Origin: SZUA-265 sp965651905
GTDB taxonomy: Bacteria; Myxococcota_A; Polyangia; Polyangiales; Polyangiaceae
Assembly: GCA_965651905.1 (NCBI GenBank)
Contig: CBFGUG010000002.1
Location: forward strand, 124,001 to 188,000
Direction: 5' to 3'
DNA: 64,000 nt
Below, one piece after another: positions 44,791 to 53,816 of this stretch. Made by a program: the position numbers and the translations under genes. Position 1 is the first letter of the stretch, and every line of letters starts with the position of its first letter. Below the pieces are notes generated by a model. It ran no database searches. It saw only the letters and a list, made by a program, of their open reading frames with translations, and was not told where the DNA came from.

Positions 44791-46470
44791 ATGAACTGGA
44801 TCCTGCGAACCACCGTGTTGTTTACCCTGGGCCTGACCCAGTGTACGTCGGGGGGAGCGCCCGCACCGCTCAGCGAAGAGGCTGTGGCTGTCACGCCTGA
44901 ACGCGCGCCCGCAGCCCAAGAGAGTCAGGCGACTGAAGCTGAGCTCGAGGCCCAACGCTGCCAGGCGGCAATCGAACGAGTGTCGAAACAATCTCCCGTT
45001 CCTGGCGCCCCGGGGTTCGACCAGCGCAGGCTGCAGCTCCTGACGCGAGCGAAGGCAGAACCCGTAGTGATGATCGATACGCCACAGATTCGTGACCTGG
45101 AAGATCCTGGTGACTGGGTACGCGGGTACCGACAGCTGCTCGCTGAAACGAAATATCCTTGGGACGCGATGAAGCAGATGCTGCCGAAGTTCCAAGGGCG
45201 ACCACAAATGGGTCGCGCCGTCTTACTACGTGACGGCTATCTCTACGCTGAGCGGCCAGGGATGGCCCAAGCCCTCGTGGGGTTGGTCAGCGCGGAACAC
45301 TTGTTCGGACACGACCACATCTGGATTCAGCGCGGCGAGCAAACGTTTCACGCGAGGCGGCACAAGGGTCGCTACTACTTCACGGACGGCCCGAGTGAAG
45401 GAGAAGAAGTGCGTCTGCTGCTGCTCGATCGCATCGGGCACGGCGATCCCCCTGAGCGCTCGTTCGTTCGGGACTTCCGCTCGTTGCGGTACCGAATGCA
45501 TTTCGATCGAGCAGACGTCCGTCACATGACCGAAACGGAGGTCGTTGCGAACTTGCACTACGGCGACGTAGAGGTGCCCACCCTGCTGTCTGCCAAGGGC
45601 GCGCGACTGGAACCTCAATGCGAAGTCGCCAACGCAAGCGTGCGCAAGGTCATCGAAGCTGCACGCGCCGAGCGCGTGCGACGGGAAAATGTCGTCGCGG
45701 TTTTGCGACACTCCATGCAGCTGCAGATCGCGGACCAGCTGCCATTCGACGAACCCCGCCGCGAATGGGGGTTTCAGCTGGACGGCAAGTTGCGCGGGAA
45801 CTGGCTATACGCCTATTTGGAGGGCCGTTCGTCCTACGCCTTCAACGGTGATCGCTACTTCGTATTCAACAAACGCGGCCAAGTCCTGATCCCGCAGGTT
45901 TGTGTCGACTTCCTGACGGACACGTTCGAACGCGCCAGCGGAACGTGGTGGGCACCAAAAGGTAATCCACCCGAACGGGTGGTGGGCGCCCTCGACTACG
46001 AGCCGATGAACGTCCTCGAACGCGCAAAGCTGAGACGCATTCCGGGCTTCTTGGCGTACGCGCGAGAGAATCCCGACAAGTTCGAAGTGACGGACGTTCC
46101 AGTACGGGAGCGTATTCCTCTCGGCAAGCGTCGCTCGTTCACCGAATACCTGCGCAAGCACCAAGACGACTACCGCGCGGGGGACATCGTCATGATCCGC
46201 GGCAAGGTTCCGTGGGACCCCTCAGAAATGCATTACCACTCATTCTTCATCTACGAGTCCGATCCGATCACGGGTACTCCGATCGCACTCGTCGGAAACG
46301 CGGGGCGACCAACCGTGCGTTACTGGGAAACGGAGGCTAAACGCACCCCCAAGCGCGAGATATGGCATCGTATCCGACCCAAGACGGCATGGCTCGAGTC
46401 CATTGTCAGCAGTGATCATCAGCTCGTTCCAGGCCCTCCGCCGATCTCCCCACGCGGCAACGCTGGCTGA
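44791..46470 (+). CDS. Lipoprotein with a probable NlpC/P60-like cysteine peptidase domain
   Basis: 559 residues from the ATG at 44791, chosen because it gives a clean lipoprotein signal (WILRTTVLFTLGLTQC); an upstream ATG at 44740 would add 17 residues. The middle (about 85-330) is of unknown fold. The C-terminal part has a Cys in IPQVCVDFLTDTFERASG and, later, GDIVMIRGKVPWDP followed by a His in MHYHSFFIYESDPITG and ALVGNAGRPTVRYWE. The Cys-then-His order and the strands around them resemble NlpC/P60 or amidase-type peptidoglycan hydrolases. This is inference from motifs only. Confidence 0.75.
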   Translation: MNWILRTTVLFTLGLTQCTSGGAPAPLSEEAVAVTPERAPAAQESQATEAELEAQRCQAAIERVSKQSPVPGAPGFDQRRLQLLTRAKAEPVVMIDTPQIRDLEDPGDWVRGYRQLLAETKYPWDAMKQMLPKFQGRPQMGRAVLLRDGYLYAERPGMAQALVGLVSAEHLFGHDHIWIQRGEQTFHARRHKGRYYFTDGPSEGEEVRLLLLDRIGHGDPPERSFVRDFRSLRYRMHFDRADVRHMTETEVVANLHYGDVEVPTLLSAKGARLEPQCEVANASVRKVIEAARAERVRRENVVAVLRHSMQLQIADQLPFDEPRREWGFQLDGKLRGNWLYAYLEGRSSYAFNGDRYFVFNKRGQVLIPQVCVDFLTDTFERASGTWWAPKGNPPERVVGALDYEPMNVLERAKLRRIPGFLAYARENPDKFEVTDVPVRERIPLGKRRSFTEYLRKHQDDYRAGDIVMIRGKVPWDPSEMHYHSFFIYESDPITGTPIALVGNAGRPTVRYWETEAKRTPKREIWHRIRPKTAWLESIVSSDHQLVPGPPPISPRGNAG

Positions 46471-46647
46471 GCAGCCCGCGGCGAAGCTAGATCACACCAG
46501 CCTTGTGGTGAGTTCAGACGCTCGGAGCGAAGTCCGACGATACTGCCGCTGACGGCTGCGTCCACGACGCAGATGCGCCCTGCGCCGTCGAGTCGGCGGC
46601 ATTCGACGACTCCCACGCGCTGCTGAGATGACGCGCACAAACGCGAA

Positions 46648-46686
46648 GCGGCGCTGCAGAAGGCTCCACAGCGCCGCATTTCTCTT
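46648..46686 (+). terminator. Hairpin terminator downstream of the 44791 lipoprotein gene
   Basis: A perfect 9-bp stem GCGGCGCTG / CAGCGCCGC with a 12-base loop, followed by ATTTCTCTT. It sits about 180 bases after the plus-strand stop. Confidence 0.6.
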
Positions 46687-46692
46687 CAGACG

Positions 46693-46710
46693 AGCCACCT
46701 TCGGGTGGCT
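46693..46710. terminator. TTCG-loop hairpin between convergent genes
   Basis: AGCCACC-TTCG-GGTGGCT, 13 bases from the stop of the minus-strand OmpA-family gene. The stable tetraloop stem and position suggest a terminator acting on the minus strand, with the adjacent stem at 46648-46677 adding a second structure. Confidence 0.5.
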
Positions 46711-46723
46711 CGGACTTCGTTCT

Positions 46724-47605
46724 TCACTCGGGCGTGACGATGATCTCGACGCGACGATTGTTCGCGCGACCGTCGGACGTGTCGTTGGGCGCGATCGGCC
46801 GCGACTCGCCTATACCAACCGCGCGGATCTTGGCGGGATCGATGCCACGGCTGACGAGGTGGGAACGTACGGCCTCGGCTCTGTTTTGGCTCAGCGTCAA
46901 GTTAGCTGAGTCCCCACCACGCGAGTCGGTGTGCCCCTCGACCACGAGCTGCTTGTAACCTTGATCCTGCAGCGCCTTGGCGACTTCATCGAGCTTGCTC
47001 TGCGCGATGGGCAGCAGCTGATACTTACCGCTCGCGAACAACACCGCGCCAGACAACGTGATGACCACGCCGCGAGACTCTTCCTTGACCTTGGCGAGCT
47101 CTTCCAGGCTAGCCAGCGCGGCAGCCGCGCGACGCTTGGCCTCAGCCGCTTCCTTTTCTGCAGCAAGGCGGCGCTTCTTCTCTTCTTCCAGCTCAGCAGC
47201 TGTCTTCGCGCTCTTGCGTTTGCCCTCTTCGAGCGCTCGCTCAGCCTCGGTCAGACGCGCGGCACGTGCCTTTTGCACCGCAGCGATGGCGTCTTCTTTT
47301 TCTTTCTTGGCTTCCGCCAGGGCCCCGTTGGCCGTAGCCAGCTGCGCGTGACGCTCAGCCACGTACGCGAGGTCCTTCGTTTCGTCCGTGTCACCATCGC
47401 GGAAGGCGGTCTCGGCGTCCTGTAGTTTTTGCTTGGCGATCTCGAGCTGCGCCAGCGCGTACTTGCCTGCCGGCCCGTCTTTCGCTTTGTGGAACGCTTC
47501 GCGGGCGTCCTCCAGCTCACGGGGAACGGCACCGGGGCCACAAGCAGCGGCGGTCCCGACAGCGACGCCCAAAGTGATCATCACTAGCTTACGATTCAAT
47601 CTCAT
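46724..47605 (-). CDS. OmpA-family lipoprotein with N-terminal DUF4398 region
   Basis: 293 residues. Lipoprotein signal ending VGTAAAC then GPG. A helical DUF4398-like part (LEDAREAFHKAKDGPAGKYA) leads to a long charged coiled coil (about 100-175, AERALEEGKRKSAKTAAELE). The C-terminal OmpA domain binds peptidoglycan: LLPIAQSKLDEVAKALQDQG, VVEGHTDSRGGDSANLTLSQ and RAVGIGESRPIAPNDTSDGR with NNRRVEI. It would tether the outer membrane to the wall across a stretched spacer. It follows a related smaller lipoprotein gene by 41 bases. Confidence 0.9.
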   Translation of the reverse strand: MRLNRKLVMITLGVAVGTAAACGPGAVPRELEDAREAFHKAKDGPAGKYALAQLEIAKQKLQDAETAFRDGDTDETKDLAYVAERHAQLATANGALAEAKKEKEDAIAAVQKARAARLTEAERALEEGKRKSAKTAAELEEEKKRRLAAEKEAAEAKRRAAAALASLEELAKVKEESRGVVITLSGAVLFASGKYQLLPIAQSKLDEVAKALQDQGYKQLVVEGHTDSRGGDSANLTLSQNRAEAVRSHLVSRGIDPAKIRAVGIGESRPIAPNDTSDGRANNRRVEIIVTPE

Positions 47606-47646
47606 CGTGCATTACCTCGTACGTGAATGCGAGCAACCCTGTCGGA

Positions 47647-48003
47647 TTAACGCTTCTGAAGTTCCTTGATCTCTTGGCGCGCAGCGGCCGCTTCTTGCCG
47701 AGCCTGCTCGACCTGAGCAAGCTTCAGCGCGAGTTCAGCGTCCATCTCGGCCCTAGCCAAGAGCGCTGCGGCAGCTTCGTTCTCGTCTTCTTCAATCAAC
47801 TTTTGCGCCTCGGCGATCTGGTCGACTGCGTACTGCAAGTGCAGCTCGGCTGTTGGGTTGTCAGCCGCGCCGCCAACCTCCGCTGCTTTGACGCTCGCTT
47901 GGGCCGCCGTCAGCGCGTCCTGAGGCACGGCAGCACCGCCGCACCCGACCAAAACCAGAGCTACGGCTCCGAATACACAACAAACCCATTGGCTTCTGAA
48001 CAC
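47647..48003 (-). CDS. Small DUF4398-type lipoprotein
   Basis: 118 residues. Lipobox in FGAVALVLVGC then GGA; the mature part is a helical hairpin/coiled coil (AELHLQYAVDQIAEAQKLIE; ALKLAQVEQARQEAAAARQE). It resembles the N-terminal part of the OmpA-family protein downstream, but has no wall-binding domain. The two probably arose by duplication and are cotranscribed; they may act as a pair at the outer membrane. Confidence 0.82.
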   Translation of the reverse strand: MFRSQWVCCVFGAVALVLVGCGGAAVPQDALTAAQASVKAAEVGGAADNPTAELHLQYAVDQIAEAQKLIEEDENEAAAALLARAEMDAELALKLAQVEQARQEAAAARQEIKELQKR

Positions 48004-48319
48004 TTGGATCCTCCTGCTGGCGAGGGATTATACACACGGGACCACGAGTCAACAGGCTAGCTGTACGGCGACAGAAAATTCTGGGCTCAAGCGCATCCCT
48101 TCGACTGTTCGGCGGACGGCATCGAGAACCCGCGAGGGCACGAAGTGAGGCGAACGTGTAGGCTCGTCTGAGCCCAGGGCGTACCTGGAGATGAGGCGGT
48201 CTGTGGCGAATCGCGCACGCCCGCTGCAATCGCGTTTCGCCGGCCCACGATTCGTGGCTAGATGGCCGCGCGCCTCGCGATGCATGCGGCAACGCGAGCG
48301 GACGTCAGGCGGATTCCGA
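48004..48319. other. Divergent intergenic region between the DUF4398 lipoprotein and accC
   Basis: 316 bases. An in-frame extension of accC back to 48191 exists but reads as low-quality, Arg-rich sequence, so I treat the region as non-coding and as the promoter region for both directions. I saw no clear hairpin or operator. Confidence 0.4.
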
Positions 48320-49783
48320 ATGTTTCGACGAGTATTGATCGCAAACCGAGGCGAGATCGCCGTGCGCATCATTCGCACACTGAGAGACATGGGCCTCGAA
48401 AGCGTTGCGGTTTTCAGTGACGTCGACCGGGCCGCAGCTCACGTCAGACTGGCCGATCATGCCTACTGCATCGGCCCAGCCGCAGCCGCCGAGAGTTATC
48501 TCTCGGTGAATCGGCTGCTCGCAGCAGCCGCCGAGAGCGGCGCCGACGCGGTCATCCCTGGCTACGGCTTTCTCTCCGAGCAGGCCGCTTTCGCCCGAGC
48601 CTGTGCAGACGCGGGGCTCCTGTTCGTCGGTCCCAATCCGAACGCCATAGCGACCATGGGCGACAAGTTGCTCGCGCGGGAAGTCGCGGAGCGAGTTGGC
48701 GTTCCCCTACTGCCAGGAGCCCACGTAGATAGCTCGCACCAAGCGAGGGCGGCGGCTGAAGAGATTGGTTACCCCGTATTGCTCAAAGCGGCGGGCGGGG
48801 GCGGAGGCAAGGGCATGCGACGCCTCGATGACGCCGCGTCGCTCGAGGGTGCGTTCGACGCGGCCCGGCGCGAAGCCTCGCGTGCGTTCGGAAACGATCA
48901 GTTGTACGTCGAACGCGCGCTGCAGACACCGAGGCACGTCGAAGTTCAGGTGTTGGGTGATCGGCACGGTGGACTAGTACACCTCGGAGAGCGAGACTGT
49001 TCAATCCAACGTCGACATCAGAAGGTGGTCGAGGAGACGCCCTGCCCGGCTCTGGATCCCGAACTGCGGGCACAGATGACCAAGAGCGCCATCGACCTAG
49101 CGCTGGCGGTTTCCTACGACTCGGTGGGTACCGTGGAGTTTCTGGTAGACTCATCGGGTTACTATTTCTTGGAAATGAACACTCGCTTGCAAGTCGAGCA
49201 CACGGTCACGGAGCTAGTGACCGGGCTCGACTTGGTGCGAGAGATGCTGCTGGTGGCCGCTGGCGAACCACTCGGTCGAGACCAAAGCGACTTCACGATG
49301 CAGGGTGCCGCGATTCAATGCCGCCTCTACGCTGAGGATCCCAGCGCTGGCTATTTACCCCGCACGGGCCACATCGAGGTACTTCGTGAGGCCGCAGGCC
49401 CCTTCGTCAGAGTCGACAGCGGAGTCCTGCCTGGGGCAGACGTGACGAGCGACTACGATCCGCTGCTAGCCAAAGTCTGCGCTTGGGGGGCCGATCGAAC
49501 ACAAGCCTTGGCACGCCTACGTCGCGCCCTAGCGGAAACCCGCATCGACGGGCTGCAAACCAACCTTCCTTTCTTGCGCGAGCTACTCCGTGAGCAGGCT
49601 TTCGACGCTGGTCAGTACGACACCTCGTACTTGCAAACATCATCGGCTACCTCGCCCCGCGAGCCGACATCGCGTGACCTCGCTGCCATGGCGGCGCTGG
49701 GGAGCGGCCGACGACGACGGGTAGAAGACGAGTTCGAGCCTGCAGTCGTTTCGAACTGGGTACGCTCTCAACATCCCCGTTGA
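48320..49783 (+). CDS. accC: Biotin carboxylase subunit of an acyl-CoA carboxylase
   Basis: 487 residues from the ATG at 48320, where the family's N-terminus FRRVLIANRGEIAVRIIRTL begins. ATP-grasp motifs: LLKAAGGGGGKGMRRLDD, LGERDCSIQRRHQKVVEETP and FLEMNTRLQVEHTVTELVTG. It carboxylates biotin on a carrier protein with ATP and bicarbonate. A 40-residue charged C-terminal extension (after about 445) exceeds standard AccC. No biotin carrier or carboxyltransferase gene is adjacent, so it could serve acetyl-, propionyl- or another acyl-CoA carboxylase. Confidence 0.9.
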   Translation: MFRRVLIANRGEIAVRIIRTLRDMGLESVAVFSDVDRAAAHVRLADHAYCIGPAAAAESYLSVNRLLAAAAESGADAVIPGYGFLSEQAAFARACADAGLLFVGPNPNAIATMGDKLLAREVAERVGVPLLPGAHVDSSHQARAAAEEIGYPVLLKAAGGGGGKGMRRLDDAASLEGAFDAARREASRAFGNDQLYVERALQTPRHVEVQVLGDRHGGLVHLGERDCSIQRRHQKVVEETPCPALDPELRAQMTKSAIDLALAVSYDSVGTVEFLVDSSGYYFLEMNTRLQVEHTVTELVTGLDLVREMLLVAAGEPLGRDQSDFTMQGAAIQCRLYAEDPSAGYLPRTGHIEVLREAAGPFVRVDSGVLPGADVTSDYDPLLAKVCAWGADRTQALARLRRALAETRIDGLQTNLPFLRELLREQAFDAGQYDTSYLQTSSATSPREPTSRDLAAMAALGSGRRRRVEDEFEPAVVSNWVRSQHPR

Positions 49784-49992
49784 AGCTGCCGTACATCCGC
49801 GTGTCCGCGACTTTCTGCGGAAGCCATCCGAAGCGACATGAGCACATGCGAGTGTGTACGCCTCAGGCACACATCAACCTGAACTCTCCCATCGAAAAAC
49901 GCCAGGCCGATGCGGTGAGGGTCTGTCCCAAAAAACCCTTCAAGCCAGCCCCTCAGCGGGTCACAATGAACGTCGATCCAAGCGGTTAGGTC

Positions 49993-52668
49993 ATGAGCCA
50001 AGACACTAACAACGCCTGCCCTCAATGCGCAGCCTCGTTCGCGGAGGACGTCAAGTACTGCCCTGCGTGCGGTTTCCCAGTCAGCGAAATTGGCTCGCGC
50101 CGCGAAGACCACCTAGTCGGCACGACCTTGCCAGGCGGTTATCAAGTCCTGGAGCTCGTGGGGATCGGCGGCATGGGACGGGTTTACAGGGCCGAACAGC
50201 AAGCCCTGGGGAGGACGGTTGCCGTCAAAGTAATCCACCCCCACCTACTGGGAAACGAAAACTCCGTCGCGCGCTTCCTCACCGAAGCACGCGCGATGAG
50301 CCAGTTGAACCATCCCAACTCGGTGAGCGTCATCGACTTTGGCAAGACGGGCACGGACGAGCCCTACCTGGTGATGGAGTACCTACGCGGCCACAACTTG
50401 GCCCAAGTGCAGGGTCGCGAGGGCCCACTCGAGCTTCCCAGGATCGTCAACGTGTTCAAGCAAGTGCTGGCCGCGTTGGCCGAAGCCCACGCTCACCAAA
50501 TCATTCACCGCGATCTGAAGCCTGAAAACATCGTGCTCGAGCCCCTGCGACGCGGCGGCGACTTCGTGAAGGTAGTGGACTTCGGGCTCGCGAAACTCAA
50601 AGCCGGCCCCCCCGGGACGAGTATCACCTCGCCAGGAATCGTGTGCGGCACCCCGGACTACATGGCGCCCGAGCAGGGCCGCGGCGACGAAATCGACGGC
50701 CGCAGCGATCTGTACGCCCTCGGCGTGGTGTTGTTCTGGCTACTCACAGGGCGCCTCCCCTTCGAAGGCACGACTCCGACTCAAGTCGTGCTGATGCACA
50801 TCAAGAACCCGATCCCCGACCCACGCGAGTTCGCGCCGCAGCGCAACTTCTCGAAACCGTTGATCGACGTAGTCTTCAAAGCGCTCGCGAAAGACGCCAA
50901 CCAACGTTACCAAGATGCTTTCGAGTTTGCGGACGCACTGGAGACCGTGCTGGCGGGTGAACACCCCAAAGAGGTCGACAAGGCTCGCCCGCCGATGCAG
51001 CTCGTCAGCTGTGAAGCGTGTGGCAACGAGGTCCCTAACGCCCGTTTCTGTTTCGACTGCGGAGCTAGGATTGGCGCCCCGACGGAACGGCGCATTCCGC
51101 TTGCCGAAGGCTTGCTTCCGTTGATGAGCCGAGAGGATGACCTCACGTTTCTGCAACGTTGTTACGCAGACGCCAGCAAGCGCTTGCACAACGTGCGTCT
51201 CTTCGGAGAGGCAGGCGTGGGCAAGACCCGCCTTGCCGCAGAGTTTCAGGCGCTGGTTCGACGCGCGTCTGGCACGGCGATCGCCGTGGGTCCCGACCCG
51301 TATTGGGCGGATGTCGCGGGCCATGCGCTGAAGGCCCTGGTGACGGCGCTCACCACGAAGGACTTGGCGACGAACATCCCCGACGATCCACAACTGGCCT
51401 ACGCCGTTGGAGAGTTGTGGGGTCCCGCCATCGAGTCGGACCTGTCGGCAGGTGAACGGTTGGATGCATTCGCCAAGTTGTTACTTTGGGCCATCGAAAT
51501 CGCATGTAGGAAGAGCAAGCGCCCAGTGCTCGTCGTGGTCGACGACCTGGATCGAGTCGATGGGCTGTCACGGCAGGCGATCGCCGCGGTGGTGAACAGC
51601 GGCAGCAGGTTACCTTGCCTGTTTTTGGGCCTTGCTTCTCCGTCCCTCGAACTACCCTGGCCCGGCGACGACGTTCGAGTTCTGACGGGCCTGTCGGCTG
51701 CGGTGGCAACGTCGCTTTTGCACGAGTGTTCACCACACGCAGCAGGCATCACCCTGGTCGAGGTTGGAAACCGAGGAATACCACCACTATACGTCGCCGA
51801 AGCGCTGGCGCTGGGGCTCGACGGCGGCAACGTTCCCCCCGCACGCCTTCCCGATTTGATCGCCGTGAGGTTGGCTGCACTGGCCCCAGAAGCACGACGT
51901 CTCGTGCAGGCCATCGCGGTGTTCGGCGAAAGGGTCTCCGAAGAGTCCCTTTCCGAGTTACTGGACTGTGACGCAATCAATCCCCAAGCGCTGGGCTCAC
52001 TCGTGGATATGAAACTCGTCGCGCGGGACTCCGAGGGCTTGCTGACGCTGATTCATCCTCTGATTCAAGAGTTGAGTCTGCACGCAACCCCCGCCGAAGT
52101 GCGACGTGAACTCCATGACCACGCGGGGCGCATCCTGCAAGAACGAGGCGCCCCGATGGAGGCCCTGGTTTATCACTTCACTCACGCGGGTGACTCCACG
52201 AGTTCGTTGTTCATGATCGAACATCTCGCGAATCGTGCCCAGCGCCGCGGCGACGGGTTGACCGCGACGCAGCTGCTTCGACGCGGTCTCGAGCTGGCCC
52301 GGGAGGAGTTGTACAAAGGCGAACTGGACAACCCGATGCGCGCCATTTCGATCTTCGGGCGCAAGCTCGGCCAAGCTCTCAATCGCCAGGGCCGCTTCTC
52401 CGACGCAGAAGGCGTGCTGCTGGAAGTGCTCGATGGCGCGCAGAGCAGCGAACACGCGCGACTCGAAATTTTGGAGAACTTGGCGGTCGCGAGCCGCTGG
52501 CGAAGCCGACCCGGAGCCGCCGCCGACTACATGCGACAGGCAATTGCCGTGGCCCAGGCTCAGGGTAACGCGGCCGAAGTGGAGCGGCTGCAGCAGTCGC
52601 TGCGTGACCTACTGGAGCAGAGGGACACCTTGGAGCCTGGCGGTCCGCGGGCCGCTCGCGCCGAGTGA
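49993..52668 (+). CDS. Zinc-ribbon Ser/Thr protein kinase fused to a P-loop ATPase
   Basis: 891 residues. N-terminal zinc ribbon with Cys 9, 12, 23 and 26 (CPQC...CPAC). Kinase domain (about 48-320): GIGGMGRVYRAEQ, Lys in VAVKVIHP, IIHRDLKPENIVL, VVDFGLAKL, MAPEQ. A second zinc ribbon follows near 340-356 (CEAC...CFDC), then an AAA/STAND-like ATPase with P-loop FGEAGVGKTRLAAEF (about 405-415) and Walker B LVVVDDLDRVDG. The C-terminus is helical and TPR-like. Such kinase-ATPase chains are typical of myxobacteria and serve as large signalling proteins; substrates are unknown. No membrane span. Confidence 0.92.
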   Translation: MSQDTNNACPQCAASFAEDVKYCPACGFPVSEIGSRREDHLVGTTLPGGYQVLELVGIGGMGRVYRAEQQALGRTVAVKVIHPHLLGNENSVARFLTEARAMSQLNHPNSVSVIDFGKTGTDEPYLVMEYLRGHNLAQVQGREGPLELPRIVNVFKQVLAALAEAHAHQIIHRDLKPENIVLEPLRRGGDFVKVVDFGLAKLKAGPPGTSITSPGIVCGTPDYMAPEQGRGDEIDGRSDLYALGVVLFWLLTGRLPFEGTTPTQVVLMHIKNPIPDPREFAPQRNFSKPLIDVVFKALAKDANQRYQDAFEFADALETVLAGEHPKEVDKARPPMQLVSCEACGNEVPNARFCFDCGARIGAPTERRIPLAEGLLPLMSREDDLTFLQRCYADASKRLHNVRLFGEAGVGKTRLAAEFQALVRRASGTAIAVGPDPYWADVAGHALKALVTALTTKDLATNIPDDPQLAYAVGELWGPAIESDLSAGERLDAFAKLLLWAIEIACRKSKRPVLVVVDDLDRVDGLSRQAIAAVVNSGSRLPCLFLGLASPSLELPWPGDDVRVLTGLSAAVATSLLHECSPHAAGITLVEVGNRGIPPLYVAEALALGLDGGNVPPARLPDLIAVRLAALAPEARRLVQAIAVFGERVSEESLSELLDCDAINPQALGSLVDMKLVARDSEGLLTLIHPLIQELSLHATPAEVRRELHDHAGRILQERGAPMEALVYHFTHAGDSTSSLFMIEHLANRAQRRGDGLTATQLLRRGLELAREELYKGELDNPMRAISIFGRKLGQALNRQGRFSDAEGVLLEVLDGAQSSEHARLEILENLAVASRWRSRPGAAADYMRQAIAVAQAQGNAAEVERLQQSLRDLLEQRDTLEPGGPRAARAE

Positions 52669-52794
52669 CACGCCGTCGGTACGCGTGGTTGACCGGCCAA
52701 CGGGCAGCGAAAAAGCGAGTGGTGCCGCCAAAAGGCCCTGCATTCGGTGAGTTTCGACTAGATTCGCTGACCAATTACCTCGATTGGCTTCGTA

Positions 52795-53400
52795 GTGGAT
52801 AGCGATCTTGCAGAATCAATCGCCGCGCTGAAGGCGTCGCTGGAGAGCGCGCAAGAGCACTTTTCCTTCGGGACCACCGAGCCCGGGCTGCTCAAGCATC
52901 TGCAGGAACGCTTCGGTCTACCGCGTCGTTACGTGGAGTTCTTGGCGGAGTGTGATCCCACGGAGCTGTCCGTGGTGACGCCTGCCGAACATGTGGAGTT
53001 GATCTCGTCGAGCGAGTTGGACGCCGAGCAGCACGGGTTCTGCATCGACGACGACGGCAAACGAATCACCACGCCGACCAAGAACGGTTGGCGTCCGAGC
53101 TGGATCATCATCGGCCGCAACGGGCTGGGAGACCCCTACTTTCTCGATGTTTCGAACATCGATGCCGAAGGTGATTGCCCTGTGTTTACCGCCATGAGTG
53201 GTACGGACGTCTGGCAGCAAACCTTGTGCGCCTCGAGCTTTGCGATGTTCGTACGAATCTTGGCGATCACGATGGAAGTCGCAGAAGACTTCGACATGGA
53301 CGACTACGACCCCGACAACGAGCGAGTCTTTCGAGAGGCCGTGGGCCCACGCATCCGCGAAGTCGACCCCGCCGCCGTCAAGAGCGGTCACTGGACCTGA
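52795..53400 (+). CDS. SMI1/KNR4 (SUKH) family protein
   Basis: 201 residues starting with GTG. The core FGLPRRYVEFLAECDPTELS, a conserved Trp/Ile segment WRPSWIIIGRNGLGDPYFLD and VFTAMSGTD follow the SUKH pattern, in which a small alpha/beta domain binds partner proteins and often serves as immunity protein to contact-dependent or polymorphic toxins. No toxin gene is nearby, so a housekeeping binding role is equally possible. The tail is acidic (DFDMDDYDPDNE). It follows the kinase/ATPase gene by 126 bases. Confidence 0.82.
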   Translation: MDSDLAESIAALKASLESAQEHFSFGTTEPGLLKHLQERFGLPRRYVEFLAECDPTELSVVTPAEHVELISSSELDAEQHGFCIDDDGKRITTPTKNGWRPSWIIIGRNGLGDPYFLDVSNIDAEGDCPVFTAMSGTDVWQQTLCASSFAMFVRILAITMEVAEDFDMDDYDPDNERVFREAVGPRIREVDPAAVKSGHWT

Positions 53401-53816
53401 GCCGCGGAACCGCGTGCTGCGACATGCCGGCGTGATAACGGCTGCCTGCCTGGGCACGGGCTGTCCGAGACTCGCGCGGCTGAGTCAGGCAGTGAGTCGT
53501 GCTGCTCGCAGACGCATGGTCGCGTGCTTTCGCGATGGGGTCCAAGTCGGCTTGAAGATTGTCGCTGGATTGAACCCTAGCGCCTCTCGAGCAACGGCTC
53601 GCCGACGCCACTCGCGCATGGTCGAGAGTTAGGTGCGAGCTCAACCCGCGTGCTGCACACTGTGGCTGATTGATCGATCGCGCACTCTGGCTTCACCTGG
53701 TCCAACCAGGCATGCTCGCAGAGCAAACGCAACAACGAAAAAGACTCGGGCTGGTGCTGCGCCCTCGAACCCACCACTCGGGCGCACGCTCAGGCGGCAT
53801 TCAGCGGAAGACAAGT
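53401..53816. other. Intergenic region upstream of the metalloprotease gene
   Basis: 416 bases. The metalloprotease frame stays open back to 53670, but the translation there lacks a signal peptide and I read it as upstream DNA. A small inverted repeat CCTGGT-CCA-ACCAGG lies at 53696-53710. No other gene seen. Confidence 0.4.

Noticed and set aside
48191..48319. N-terminal extension of the biotin carboxylase
   Set aside because: The extension is Arg-rich and unlike the family; the standard start at 48320 begins exactly where the conserved domain does.
49768..50112. 114-codon minus-strand ORF overlapping the kinase start
   Set aside because: It lies antisense to the start of a certain gene and has no ribosome site.
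53670..53816. Upstream extension of the metalloprotease
   Set aside because: It would bury the lipoprotein signal peptide 50 residues inside the protein.
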